This document shows, piece by piece, positions 1-8,090 of a stretch of 64,000 bases of DNA (position 1 is the stretch's first letter; the number at the start of each line of letters is the position of its first letter). The DNA is taken from the NCBI RefSeq assembly GCF_002211365.1, contig NZ_LOKZ01000037.1:1-64000 (forward strand). Direction: 5' to 3'. Origin of the DNA: Rhizobium sp. R711. GTDB taxonomy: Bacteria > Pseudomonadota > Alphaproteobacteria > Rhizobiales > Rhizobiaceae. The translations under genes and the position numbers were made by a program. The notes under the pieces are model-generated. The model was not told the DNA's origin. It did no database searches and worked only from the letters and a program-made list of their open reading frames with translations.

Positions 1-87
1 GCACACATCGCTCATGCCTTCGCCCTCAAGCAGCCGGGCGACAAAACGTAGACGTTCCTCCATCACCGAAGTCTCTTTCCACGGCAT
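1..87 (-). mobile_element. IS481-like transposase, N-terminal fragment cut by the window edge
   Basis: Reading the minus strand from an ATG at 87, the first 29 residues begin MPWKETSVMEERLRFVARLL and run off the window. This is the conserved start of IS481-family transposases, DDE enzymes with an N-terminal helix-turn-helix. A purine-rich ribosome site (gggagg) lies just upstream on the minus strand. The next ~60 bases (about 112-160) hold repeated 'gtctya/ggt' words typical of the terminal inverted repeat of such elements. Whether the element is intact cannot be judged because the catalytic part is outside the window. Confidence 0.65.
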
Positions 88-829
88 CAACACCTCCCGC
101 CAAAAGCGAAAAGTGTTACCCATGTCTTAGGTACAAAACGTCGCCTATGTCTCAGGTCGGGCATTCTGGACCGCCACATAAGTGCGGATTAGCTACTACT
201 AAACGAGGACTGTGCCACCATAAGTGCGGACTGGGGACGCCTACGTACTTCTATGGCAACTCCTGAGGTCCCGCCATAAAGAGCTCGCGCTTCTTTCCGG
301 AACAGGACTCGAAGTCGTGCCGGGGGCTTGTTCACGCGCTCTGAAGACCGCCCTCAGTCATCGAAATCGCTCGATCTTCGCCGGAATCCGCAGACCCAAG
401 GATTCGATGTCGATTATGGTTGGCGAACAGTTAATGCCTTCATTTTTGGCTACCCAAGGCTCACCATACAACAGAACAGCAGTCAAAATGATGCGCATGA
501 TGTACTTTAGCGTCTTCAAACGCCGAAGTATCTTCGCGTAGATCGACGCTTTTTACAGAATTGTTTGAAGTGCTCTTGGTTAATACTTCACAAGTCCTTC
601 GTCATCCTTCTTCTCGCCTTCGACCCGCCAGGAACGTCGCTTGCTTGTCGTTGCGCGGGGGTCGTAAATCAAGGATTCAATCTTGTCGTGATGCCCAGGA
701 GCTTCGGAAGGAAGTCCTTCTCGCCCGCGACGCGTCGAGAACATCGTAGTCAACCTGCACCGATCCCGACGGTATGTCATGCCGGATCAGCTTCATCGTT
801 CGGGCAGCCAAGCGCGCACGAGCTTAGGG
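88..829. other. Gene-poor gap holding an IS end and short degenerate repeats
   Basis: No convincing gene is seen. The left part (about 112-165) is the likely IS481 terminal region. Two near-copies of a word, gccacataagtgcgga near 173 and gccaccataagtgcgga near 213, lie about 40 bases apart and look like transposase-binding repeats of a second, lost element. The remainder has short open frames on both strands with no recognisable protein and is best read as decayed sequence. Confidence 0.4.
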
Positions 830-1279
830 TTAATTCGGACTGCTCTTCAGCGCCTTAAAGATCCAGTCGAAATCGTTCGTGTGGATCGCTCGGATCCTGA
901 ACTCCCTGCCCTCACGGCGAAGATCGACTGGTCCGGCGGATGCTTCTCCCAGGGAGAAGCTGAGAAACGTCCGGATAAGCACGATCAGGCCAAGAAGACC
1001 GACACTTCCCCAAGTAAGGGGAGCGATTATCGTGGCGATGATGTCCGCACCGATCAGGATTTCGAGCCCCAGCAATATTCCGCGACCGAGATTGGCGCGA
1101 TAGCGTTCGTAAGCCTCGCGTTGCTCGGTAGAGAAGACATCACGCACGTAGCCGACGGTTGCGATCAGAACACCGACCAAGATCACGCCAACGCCAAAGA
1201 ATTCCAGCCCGGTCGCAAGCGGTTTCAGAATAGGGGCGATCAGGCTGGCGACACCGCCTGCTTCACTACCGATGTCCAT
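830..1279 (-). CDS. DUF1622 family membrane protein
   Basis: A 149-residue integral membrane protein of the DUF1622 family. The first long hydrophobic helix is at about residues 24-46. It is followed by a basic loop with the family-typical YERYRANLGRGILLGLEILI, a second helix pair at about 66-105, and the end motif LIRTFLSFSLG. The ~35 residues after that motif are polar and longer than in most relatives, so the tail may be recently acquired or read from non-ancestral sequence. It stands alone, on the same strand as the YoaK gene upstream, with a gap of about 50 bases. The function of the family is unknown. Confidence 0.8.
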   Translation of the reverse strand: MDIGSEAGGVASLIAPILKPLATGLEFFGVGVILVGVLIATVGYVRDVFSTEQREAYERYRANLGRGILLGLEILIGADIIATIIAPLTWGSVGLLGLIVLIRTFLSFSLGEASAGPVDLRREGREFRIRAIHTNDFDWIFKALKSSPN

Positions 1280-1330
1280 AGTCGTGTCCTTTTAGATTCG
1301 ACGGATCAATATCGAAGGGGCTATAGGGTT

Positions 1331-2008
1331 TCAGGACTCGGCACCTGCGCTGCTTGCAAAGAGCGCGACCGTGGCAAGTACCGCAGGCAAGCTGAACGCC
1401 GCTGCAGGAGCGTACATGTAACCGACAGCGCCGACACCGCAGCCGAGGGCGAAAGTCGCGACGGCTGCTGCCATCTTTTTAACCCGTGCTTTCGCTGTCA
1501 CGACTTCGTCGGCTTTCGGATCGGCCAGAATGTCCGCGAGATCGAGCATGATCTGCGTGGTCGTGCCGGTCATCAGCGTGGAAGGCGGCGCTTTCGACAG
1601 ATGCGCCTTGTGAAGCCCGTTCTGAATAGCCATCGCCGAAACCAGGGCCATGCCGACCGCCAGCGTGACGGCGCCTTCGTCAGCCCGAAACGGGCCATGA
1701 TAGAGTGCGTAGGCAGCAACTCCCACAAACAGCAGCAGCTTGACGACCAGCATTGGCCGGATGGGTGAGCGATCCCGACTTTGAAGTGTCAGGCAGACCA
1801 GACGTGATACAAAAACGACCAGACAGAACATCGGTAGTGCCAGGAGTTTTGACAATGCTCCGTCCAGACCGTGCGCCAACGTGGCACCCAGTGTCACGAA
1901 GTTTCCAGTGACATGGGCGGTGAACAGCCCGGAAAGCGACAGGAAGCCGAGTGTGTCGACATAGCCGCCATTAAAGCTCAGGAGTGTGGGAAGGGAAGGA
2001 ATTTTCAT
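1331..2008 (-). CDS. YoaK/DUF1275 family membrane protein
   Basis: A 225-residue, roughly six-helix membrane protein of the DUF1275 (YoaK) family, recognised by GGYVDTLGFLSLSGLFTAHVT at residues about 12-32 and by the MTGTTTQIMLDLAD region near 140. The role of the family is unsettled. A longer frame begins at 2074, but the ATG at 2008 is preferred. It has an aagg ribosome site, gives the usual family length, and places the shared 30-bp operator (2091-2120) 82 bases upstream, the same spacing seen at other promoters of the island. With the start at 2074 the operator would nearly touch the start codon. Confidence 0.8.
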   Translation of the reverse strand: MKIPSLPTLLSFNGGYVDTLGFLSLSGLFTAHVTGNFVTLGATLAHGLDGALSKLLALPMFCLVVFVSRLVCLTLQSRDRSPIRPMLVVKLLLFVGVAAYALYHGPFRADEGAVTLAVGMALVSAMAIQNGLHKAHLSKAPPSTLMTGTTTQIMLDLADILADPKADEVVTAKARVKKMAAAVATFALGCGVGAVGYMYAPAAAFSLPAVLATVALFASSAGAES

Positions 2009-2090
2009 GATCGTGACCTTGATTGATGCTGTTGCCGCGACGTCGTGTTTCGCGAGGTAGGCAAGTTTTGCCACCGAGCGTCTGCTCTCA

Positions 2091-2120
2091 CAATCGCATC
2101 AATTGTTTCGAATTCATTGC
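2091..2120 (-). promoter_or_regulatory. Island operator, copy A (before the YoaK gene)
   Basis: One of five gap-free 30-base matches in the window. It has CAATCGC at its left end, TTTCGAAT in the centre and ATTGC at its right end, with CAAT-N12-ATTG forming an inverted repeat typical of LysR-type sites. It lies 82 bases upstream of the chosen YoaK start. Confidence 0.7.
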
Positions 2121-2137
2121 GCCAGGCGACATAATGG

Positions 2138-2168
2138 AAAGGGCGGCCGAAGCCGCCCTGCCCTTTAC
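2138..2168 (-). terminator. Hairpin after the MFS-ABM gene
   Basis: On the minus strand a gggcggc/gccgccc stem closes a TTCG tetraloop and runs into a short T stretch, 8 bases past the MFS stop codon. This fits a factor-independent terminator of the DoxX-MFS operon. Confidence 0.6.
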
Positions 2169-2175
2169 GTTTTCG

Positions 2176-3774
2176 TTATGCGGCACCAGGCCGATTGATC
2201 GTCAGGAAGTGACGGACAACAGGTTTCTCGGAACCGACATGGTAGGCCAGCACCTTGCCCTGCAGGTCGGCGTCGGCATTGGAGACCCGCTTGTGCTGGC
2301 GAAGATGTTCAGCCCAGGATTCCACCATGAACCATTCGACGATCTTCTCCGGGTCAGCCGAGTCCTCGGTGACACCCCATCCGTAGGCACCGTCGCGGCG
2401 ACGCTCGTTGGAAAGATGATCGATGGCATGCAGGAACGCGCTGCGGTGCTGCTTCTCGACCTTGTACTCGATCAGGATCAGAACCGGACCACGATCATGG
2501 GCGACGGGTTCTGCCACCAGCGGCTCGGGCCAGTGGTTGGACGGCACCATGTCGGCATCGCCCGCCGGGAGCTTGACGCGGTGCATGATGAACCCAGCCA
2601 CAAGCAGTCCGGCGGCTCCGATGAGGAGGGTCGATTGGATGCCGACAGCCTCGGCGACCGCGCCCCAACCAAGGCTCCCGGCAGTCATCGCACCATTGAA
2701 GACAGTGAGGTAGACGGCAAGACCACGACCACGCACCCAGTTCGGAAGAACAGCCTGGGCCGCGCCGTTGAGCGTGGTCAGAGCAGTGATCCATGCGCCC
2801 CCGAGGAACATAAGAACGATGATGGCGACGATCTTCGGCGGGGCAAGCGACAGGACACCCAAGACGACTGCGGTGATCAGTGCTGCGCCAAGAAGCAGAC
2901 CGTCCGAGCTCAGGCGTTCGCGAAGCCTCGGCATGACCAAGGCTCCACCGATCGCACCAGCTCCGACGGCACCAAGCAGGATGCCGTAGAAGCTGGCATC
3001 ACCGCCGAGCAGTTGCCGGGCGACGAGCGGGAGGAGCGCCCAGACGGCGCTGGCGAAGGCGAAGAAGATGGCGGCCCGCAGAAGGACGACATGCAGCGGA
3101 ATGCTGGAGCGAGTGTAGCGAAGCCCGGCACGGAAGGCACCGAAGAAGTTCTCCTGAAGCGCGTCGTTTGCATTCTTCGCCCGTGGCCACCAGACCAGAG
3201 CTGCGATCACCACAGCGTAGCTTGCGACATCCGCGCCGTAGGTGATCCCGGCTCCAAAGGCCGCGAGAAGCAGGCCGCCCGCGGCAGGCCCGATGGAGCG
3301 GGCGATGTTGATGCCGAGCGAGTTGAGCGCCACGGCGCTCTTGACATCCTCGCGTTTGACCAGTTCGGGAACAATCGCCTGCCATGTCGGTCCCATCAGA
3401 GCAGCGCCAATGCCGCCGAGGAAGGTCAGACCGATCAGCGCGCTGACCGACAGCATGCCCGTCTGGGACAGGACCATAAGCGAGATGCTGACGGATGCCA
3501 GCAGGAGCTGGACGGCGATCAGGAACTTGCGGCGATCAAGGATGTCGGTGAGAACACCCGCCGGGATGGCAAGCAGGAAGATCGGCAGGGTTCCGGCCGC
3601 CTGGACCATGGCGACCGCGGCGGGCGATGCGGACAGATCCGTCATAAGCCAGGAGCTGGCGACGTCGCGCATGAAGCTTCCGGTATTGCCAAGGACGGTG
3701 GCGATCCAGAGAACCGCAAACACAGGCTGTGCGAGTGGCGCGAAGGTTCCGCCGGATGATTTTGCAGCGCTCAT
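2176..3774 (-). CDS. MFS transporter with C-terminal ABM-like domain
   Basis: A 532-residue protein of the MFS_3 (DUF894/EntS-like) family. Residues ~15-415 carry about twelve membrane helices, with the family motif A-like IPAGVLTDILDRRKFL near 74-89. Residues ~425-532 are soluble and start LILIEYKVEKQHRSAFLHAI, a ferredoxin-like fold resembling antibiotic-biosynthesis-monooxygenase/DUF2218-type dimeric domains. This fusion is a known architecture in the family. It likely exports a small hydrophobic toxicant, but the substrate is unknown. The start codon overlaps the DoxX stop codon (ATGA), so the two are translationally coupled. Confidence 0.85.
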   Translation of the reverse strand: MSAAKSSGGTFAPLAQPVFAVLWIATVLGNTGSFMRDVASSWLMTDLSASPAAVAMVQAAGTLPIFLLAIPAGVLTDILDRRKFLIAVQLLLASVSISLMVLSQTGMLSVSALIGLTFLGGIGAALMGPTWQAIVPELVKREDVKSAVALNSLGINIARSIGPAAGGLLLAAFGAGITYGADVASYAVVIAALVWWPRAKNANDALQENFFGAFRAGLRYTRSSIPLHVVLLRAAIFFAFASAVWALLPLVARQLLGGDASFYGILLGAVGAGAIGGALVMPRLRERLSSDGLLLGAALITAVVLGVLSLAPPKIVAIIVLMFLGGAWITALTTLNGAAQAVLPNWVRGRGLAVYLTVFNGAMTAGSLGWGAVAEAVGIQSTLLIGAAGLLVAGFIMHRVKLPAGDADMVPSNHWPEPLVAEPVAHDRGPVLILIEYKVEKQHRSAFLHAIDHLSNERRRDGAYGWGVTEDSADPEKIVEWFMVESWAEHLRQHKRVSNADADLQGKVLAYHVGSEKPVVRHFLTINRPGAA

Positions 3775-4214
3775 TTGCCTGCTCCCCTGGCGAGGTCGGA
3801 TGCAGCGACGAAGAGGAATGCGCCAGCGAGGCCAACATGTTCAAAGAAGGCGTTGGTCGCCATCATGCGGTCCATGCCGGGAGCCATCTCCCAGAAACGG
3901 AGGGCGATGAACGTTGCCATGAGCGTGAAGCCAGCGAGCGCCAGCGCTCCGATCCAGCGAAACAAGCCCGAGACCACCATGGCAGAAGCCGTCAGCTCGA
4001 ACACGATGACTGCGACCGCGAAGAACGCGGCAGGATGAAGACCGAAATGATCCATCTCAGCCACCGCGCCGTTGAAGTCGAAGATCTTGGTAAGCGGACC
4101 CTGTATGTAGGCGGCGCACAGCGCAAGCAGCGAAACGGTTCGCGTGACCGGAGAAGCGACGATGCGTGCCAGACTGCTCCGGACTGGATTCGACATATGG
4201 GATTGGTGGGTCAT
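3771..4214 (-). CDS. DoxX family membrane protein
   Basis: A 147-residue protein with four membrane helices (about residues 24-42, 59-84, 86-106 and 122-138) of the DoxX family. Members are often linked to thiol/quinone redox or to oxidative and electrophile stress. It is the first gene of a two-gene operon with the MFS exporter. The shared 30-bp operator starts 80 bases upstream of its ATG. Family assignment is good; the biochemical role is not known from sequence. Confidence 0.8.
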   Translation of the reverse strand: MTHQSHMSNPVRSSLARIVASPVTRTVSLLALCAAYIQGPLTKIFDFNGAVAEMDHFGLHPAAFFAVAVIVFELTASAMVVSGLFRWIGALALAGFTLMATFIALRFWEMAPGMDRMMATNAFFEHVGLAGAFLFVAASDLARGAGK

Positions 4215-4293
4215 ATCTGCTCCTGCATGTTCGCCGATCTGATCGAGCGGCTGCGTTTAATGGAGCGATATTGGCTGGTTACCGTCTTGCCAA

Positions 4294-4323
4294 CAATTGC
4301 AGCAATCGTTTCGATTTCATTGC
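4294..4323 (-). promoter_or_regulatory. Island operator, copy C (before doxX)
   Basis: CAATTGC at the left end, TTTCGATT in the centre, CATTGC at the right end, followed by TTTTTGAAAT as in copies B and D. It lies 79 bases upstream of the DoxX start, between that gene and the end of the amidohydrolase. Confidence 0.75.
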
Positions 4324-4388
4324 GGTTTTTGAAATTATCCGGCGTGTCGCTCGGGCGGTGGCGTAGCCGCCCGAGCGCAAAGCTGAAT

Positions 4389-6371
4389 TTAGACCGCCCA
4401 GCAGGAGCAGCCGAGAGCGCCGAAGAATCCCTTGAGGTCGGCGATCGGAAGTTTGGATGACCAAGCTCCGGCATGGTCATGGCCATGCACGCCGCAATCG
4501 CTGGCACATCCGCATGTGGAGATCGCCGTACGGCGCAATGAACGAGCGCCCGCCCCTTCCGGTTCGCCCCAGGCGGCATAACCGCCGAACTTGCGGACAG
4601 GAGACCAGTCTGGCATCGCAGGCGGTATGTCGTTCTCGTCGAGCGTCTTGAAGTCGCCCGCGCCGTAGACGATCTTGCCACCGACCATGGTCAGTTCCGA
4701 CACGAGGAAGGAGATCTCATCCTCGGCGCAGGAGAAGAAGTCCTTGTTGGGAACCACGAGGTCGGCGAACTGGCCTTTCTCGATACGGCCCTTCTTGCCC
4801 TCTTCGTTCGAGAACCATGTGACCTTTTCGGTCCACATGCGCAGCGCCGTCTCGCGATCGAGGCAGTTTGCACGCGGGTAGAGCCGCATTCCGCCGACTG
4901 TCTTGCCGGTCACCATCCAGGAGAGCGAGACCCACGGATTGTAGGAGGCGACGCGGGTGGCATCCGTACCTGCCGAGACATTCACGCCCTTGTCGAGCAT
5001 GCGCTTGATCGGCGGCGTGGCTTCCGCCACTCCATGGCCGTAGCGCTCAACGAAATATTCGCCCTGATAGGCCATGCGGTGCTGAGTGGCGATGCCTCCA
5101 CCGAGTGCGGCGATGCGGTCGATCGAGCGATCCGAGATGGTTTCGGCATGGTCGAAGAACCAGTTCAGTCCTTCGAGCGGAATGTCCTTGTTGACCTTCT
5201 CGAAAACATCGAGGGCGCGGGAGATGGTCTCGTCATAGGTGGCGTGGAGACGCCAGGGCCAGCGGTTTTCTGCCAGTACGCGGACGACCTCTTCCAGCTC
5301 GCCTTCCATTTCCGGAGCCATTTCTGGACGGGGCTGGCGGAAATCCTCGAAGTCGGCAGCCGAGAAGACCAGCATCTCACCGGCACCGTTGTGACGGAAG
5401 TAGTCGTTGCCCTGCTTGTATTTGACCGACTGCGTCCAGTTCAGGAAGTCCTGCTTCTCTTCCTTGGGCTTCTGGGTGAAGAGGTTGTAGGCCAGACGCA
5501 CCGTCATCTGGTTCTCATCGGAGAGCTTCTGGATGACCGCGTAGTCGTCCGGATAGTTCTGGAAGCCCCCGCCCGCATCGATCACGCCTGTCACGCCGAG
5601 GCGGTTCAGTTCGCGCATGAAGTGACGGGTCGAGTTGACCTGGTAGTCCAGAGGAAGCTTCGGCCCCTTGGCGAGCGTCGAGTACAGAATGCCCGCATTC
5701 GGCTTCGCGAGCAGCATGCCTGTCGGGTTGCCGTTGGCATCGCGCGTGATTTCGCCGCCGGGTGGGTTCGGCGTGTCCCGGGTGTAGCCGACTGCGCGGA
5801 GAGCCGCACCGTTGAGTAGCGCCCGATCATATAGATGCAGAAGGAAGACGGGTGTGTCGGGCGCGACAGCATTGATCTCCTCGATCGTCGGGAGGCGCTT
5901 TTCCGCGAACTGGTGTTCGGTGAAGCCGCCGACGACGCGAACCCATTGCGGCGCGGGCGTGATCGCCACCTGGCGCTTCAGCATGTCCATCGCATCGGCG
6001 AGCGACCGAACGCCGTCCCAGCGCAGCTCCATGTTGTAGTTCAGGCCACCGCGAACGACGTGAGTGTGGTTGTCGATCAGACCCGGCAGGACGCGCTTGC
6101 CCCCGAGGTCGACGATCTTCGTGTTGGCACCAGCCAGCGCCATAATCTCGCTGTCGGATCCGACTTCGAGAAACAGCCCATCCTTGATGGCGATCGCCGT
6201 GGCGTTCGGATTGGTTCGGTCGAGGGTCGTCACGCGGCCGTTGCGGAGGATCAGGTCGGGATGCATGGTGTCTACTCCGGTCTGGTTGGGATCGGCGGCT
6301 TTCGCCGGGGAGAAGAGGTTCGAGAAAGCCAGGCTCGACGCGCCCCCAAGAAAGGATCGACGAGTCGTCAT
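4389..6371 (-). CDS. Exported amidohydrolase (YtcJ/amidohydrolase_3 family)
   Basis: A 660-residue metal-dependent hydrolase. It opens with a twin-arginine signal (TTRRSFLGGASSLAF, residues 2-16), so it is probably exported folded. The metal-binding HxH is seen as DNHTHVV (H102, H104), and further family signals are FDHAET and GTDATR in the second half. After the fold there is an unusual Cys/His-rich tail, CGCASDCGVHGHDHAG, near residue 620, which might bind metal. The ATG at 6371 overlaps the stop codon of the XapX gene (ATGA), which decides this start over a longer frame. Substrates of this family are various amides and cyclic amides; the one used here is unknown. Confidence 0.82.
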   Translation of the reverse strand: MTTRRSFLGGASSLAFSNLFSPAKAADPNQTGVDTMHPDLILRNGRVTTLDRTNPNATAIAIKDGLFLEVGSDSEIMALAGANTKIVDLGGKRVLPGLIDNHTHVVRGGLNYNMELRWDGVRSLADAMDMLKRQVAITPAPQWVRVVGGFTEHQFAEKRLPTIEEINAVAPDTPVFLLHLYDRALLNGAALRAVGYTRDTPNPPGGEITRDANGNPTGMLLAKPNAGILYSTLAKGPKLPLDYQVNSTRHFMRELNRLGVTGVIDAGGGFQNYPDDYAVIQKLSDENQMTVRLAYNLFTQKPKEEKQDFLNWTQSVKYKQGNDYFRHNGAGEMLVFSAADFEDFRQPRPEMAPEMEGELEEVVRVLAENRWPWRLHATYDETISRALDVFEKVNKDIPLEGLNWFFDHAETISDRSIDRIAALGGGIATQHRMAYQGEYFVERYGHGVAEATPPIKRMLDKGVNVSAGTDATRVASYNPWVSLSWMVTGKTVGGMRLYPRANCLDRETALRMWTEKVTWFSNEEGKKGRIEKGQFADLVVPNKDFFSCAEDEISFLVSELTMVGGKIVYGAGDFKTLDENDIPPAMPDWSPVRKFGGYAAWGEPEGAGARSLRRTAISTCGCASDCGVHGHDHAGAWSSKLPIADLKGFFGALGCSCWAV

Positions 6372-6658
6372 CAGCTCCGCTCCCCCGCTTTCGCCTCTGC
6401 CTGATGGGCGAGGTCGATAAGATCGCCGCCCTTCGGCAGGTGGCCGAACATGTGCGGCTTGATCTGATGAAGCCATGAAACGGCTGCTGGCTCCCTGCTC
6501 CACAAAGTCTTTGCGAAAGGGATGATCTGTTCACCGACGAGAATGCCGAGAAGGCCGACTAAGGCGATGACCGGCGGAGCCGGCGAGCGGACGTTCAGGA
6601 GGCTGTAGACGATGCCCACAAGCAGACCTGCACCGAGAGAAAGAAGATAGATTTTCAT
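6371..6658 (-). CDS. XapX domain membrane protein
   Basis: A 95-residue protein with two hydrophobic segments (about 3-22 and 29-48). It contains the XapX-domain signature around LLVGIVYSLLNVRSPAPPVI and GILVGEQIIP. The domain is short and of unknown function, and often sits beside cysteine hydrolases and amidohydrolases as here. Its stop codon overlaps the amidohydrolase start, so the two form one translational unit. Residues ~60-95 are polar and probably cytoplasmic. Confidence 0.78.
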   Translation of the reverse strand: MKIYLLSLGAGLLVGIVYSLLNVRSPAPPVIALVGLLGILVGEQIIPFAKTLWSREPAAVSWLHQIKPHMFGHLPKGGDLIDLAHQAEAKAGERS

Positions 6659-6682
6659 GGGATGTCCTCCACGGTTAGAGAA

Positions 6683-6714
6683 AGGCCGCTCCGTCGGGCT
6701 TATCGGAGCGGCCT
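6683..6714 (-). terminator. Terminator after the cysteine hydrolase
   Basis: An 11-bp perfect stem (aggccgctccg/cggagcggcct) with a 10-base loop, followed on the minus strand by ttctc. It lies 11 bases past the stop of the YcaC-like gene and before the XapX gene, so XapX-amidohydrolase may depend on readthrough or its own promoter. Confidence 0.7.
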
Positions 6715-6724
6715 GATCAGGCCG

Positions 6725-7414
6725 TTACTTGGCTTGGTTCGGGCCGATGCGCTTGCCGTGCTTGACGCGTTCCTCTGCGCCGTGAACCATCGTGTAGGCG
6801 TAGTCGATGCCCATGCCGTATGCGCCGGAATGCTCCTTCACGAGGGTGGTGACAGCATCGTAGGTTTCCCTGCGTGCCCAGTCGCGCTGCCACTCGAGCA
6901 GGACCTGCTGCCAGGTGACCGGGATCACGCCTGCCTGAACCATCCGGTCCATCGCGTATTTGTGCGCGTCTGACGACGTACCGCCGGAAGCGTCGGCAAC
7001 CATGTAGATTTCGTAGTCCGGAACATCGTGGAGAGCCGAGAGCGCGAAGGTGGTGTTGCAGACTTCGGTCCACAGACCGGAGACGACGATCTTCTTGCGG
7101 CCGTTGGACGCATTCTTCGCCAGCGCGTCACGGACGTTCTGGTCGTCCCAGGAGTTCATCGAGGTGCGCTCGAGAATATCGTTCTCCGGGTAGACGGCAA
7201 GCAATTCCGGAAACGTGTTGCCCGAGAAGGATTGCGTCTCGACCGTGGTGATCGTGGTGGGGACGTTGAAGATCTTGGCGGCCTTCGCCAGGCCGACGAC
7301 ATTGTTCTTCAGTACCTGGCGGTCGATCGACTGGACGCCAAAGGCCATCTGCGGCTGCAGGTCGATGAATATCAACTGACTGTTGGCGGGAGTGAGAACT
7401 TCGAGCTTGGACAT
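6725..7414 (-). CDS. YcaC-like cysteine hydrolase (isochorismatase superfamily)
   Basis: A 229-residue isochorismatase-fold hydrolase. The catalytic Asp is D18 in LIFIDLQPQM and the nucleophile Cys is C119 in SGLWTEVCNT. The ERTSMNSWDD block near 82-91 matches the equivalent segment of YcaC. YcaC-type enzymes hydrolyse small amide-like substrates, but the physiological substrate is unknown. The length is close to that of YcaC, plus a short tail. The fifth copy of the island operator lies 186 bases upstream, so it is likely part of the LysR regulon. Confidence 0.85.
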   Translation of the reverse strand: MSKLEVLTPANSQLIFIDLQPQMAFGVQSIDRQVLKNNVVGLAKAAKIFNVPTTITTVETQSFSGNTFPELLAVYPENDILERTSMNSWDDQNVRDALAKNASNGRKKIVVSGLWTEVCNTTFALSALHDVPDYEIYMVADASGGTSSDAHKYAMDRMVQAGVIPVTWQQVLLEWQRDWARRETYDAVTTLVKEHSGAYGMGIDYAYTMVHGAEERVKHGKRIGPNQAK

Positions 7415-8090
7415 GAGATTTTCCTCTTCGGTTGTTTGGACCGCGAATGCGGCGGGTTATAAACTGGGCAGGGCCTGTCGGTCGGACACCATGTCCTGGA
7501 ACACGGCTCGTAAGGCCCTGAGTAGGTCGAAATCAATGCTTCCATTCACTGGTTGGCTCGGCTGCTGAATGGAAACGTAGTGTGATTTGCGCTTGTGCGA
7601 AATTGGAATATTAATTCCGAATGAATTGCCTTTATCGCAATAATTACTCTGACGTTCGGTTGACCCGCGGACGTCGCACGAGGCTGCGCTACGCGACCAT
7701 TCGGTCCAAAATTTGCTCAAGAAAATTTCATTCGGACAGGCGGCCCTGAGGTAGTTCGCAGTGTCACTGTTCACGCTATTCGGCGTGGAGCGATTTGGCT
7801 GAATTCGCTTGGGGCGAAACAGCCCGTGGACAACAGGGGAGCGGCATATGAGCCGCGAAATGCTTGGCAGTCTGCCATTGAGCATTGACGCGACTAGATG
7901 GTGACTACGCTGTACGCGCAGGGGTTCCATATCGCGATTACTTTGTCTTCTGCTTACTCTCAACAGCCGTTGCCCACTCCGCGCCGTCTGTCCGACGATG
8001 AATCAAATCAGCCGGGGGAAATATCTTCAAAGGAGAGATGGGAGAAGCCCGTGATTGTGGAGTAACCATCCATGGATATGGACAAAGCCA
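7415..8090. other. Long intergenic region with operator copy E
   Basis: No credible gene was found in 676 bases. A 168-codon minus-strand frame (7457-7963) has arbitrary composition and no domain. The region holds the operator copy at 7600-7629 and presumably the promoter of the YcaC-like gene. Confidence 0.5.
7600..7629 (-). promoter_or_regulatory. Island operator, copy E (before the YcaC-like gene)
   Basis: It aligns without gaps to copy D. AATTGGAATATT matches AATTGCAATATT, the centre is TTCCGAAT, and the right end is GAATTGC. Copies D and E agree at 23 of the 29 positions compared. It sits 185 bases upstream of the start codon, farther than the other copies. Confidence 0.6.

Noticed and set aside
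224-541. 105-codon plus-strand frame near the IS end
   Set aside because: No family, no ribosome site, and it lies in decayed sequence.
779-1768. 329-codon plus-strand frame over the DUF1622 and YoaK genes
   Set aside because: It crosses two recognised genes and the gap between them; the protein is charged and repetitive without any family.
2023-3759. 578-codon open frame antisense to the MFS gene
   Set aside because: Composition is that of a high-GC shadow with no domain, while the opposite strand has a clear twelve-helix transporter.
7457-7963. 168-codon minus-strand frame in the intergenic region
   Set aside because: Mixed composition, no ribosome site, spans operator copy E; judged accidental.
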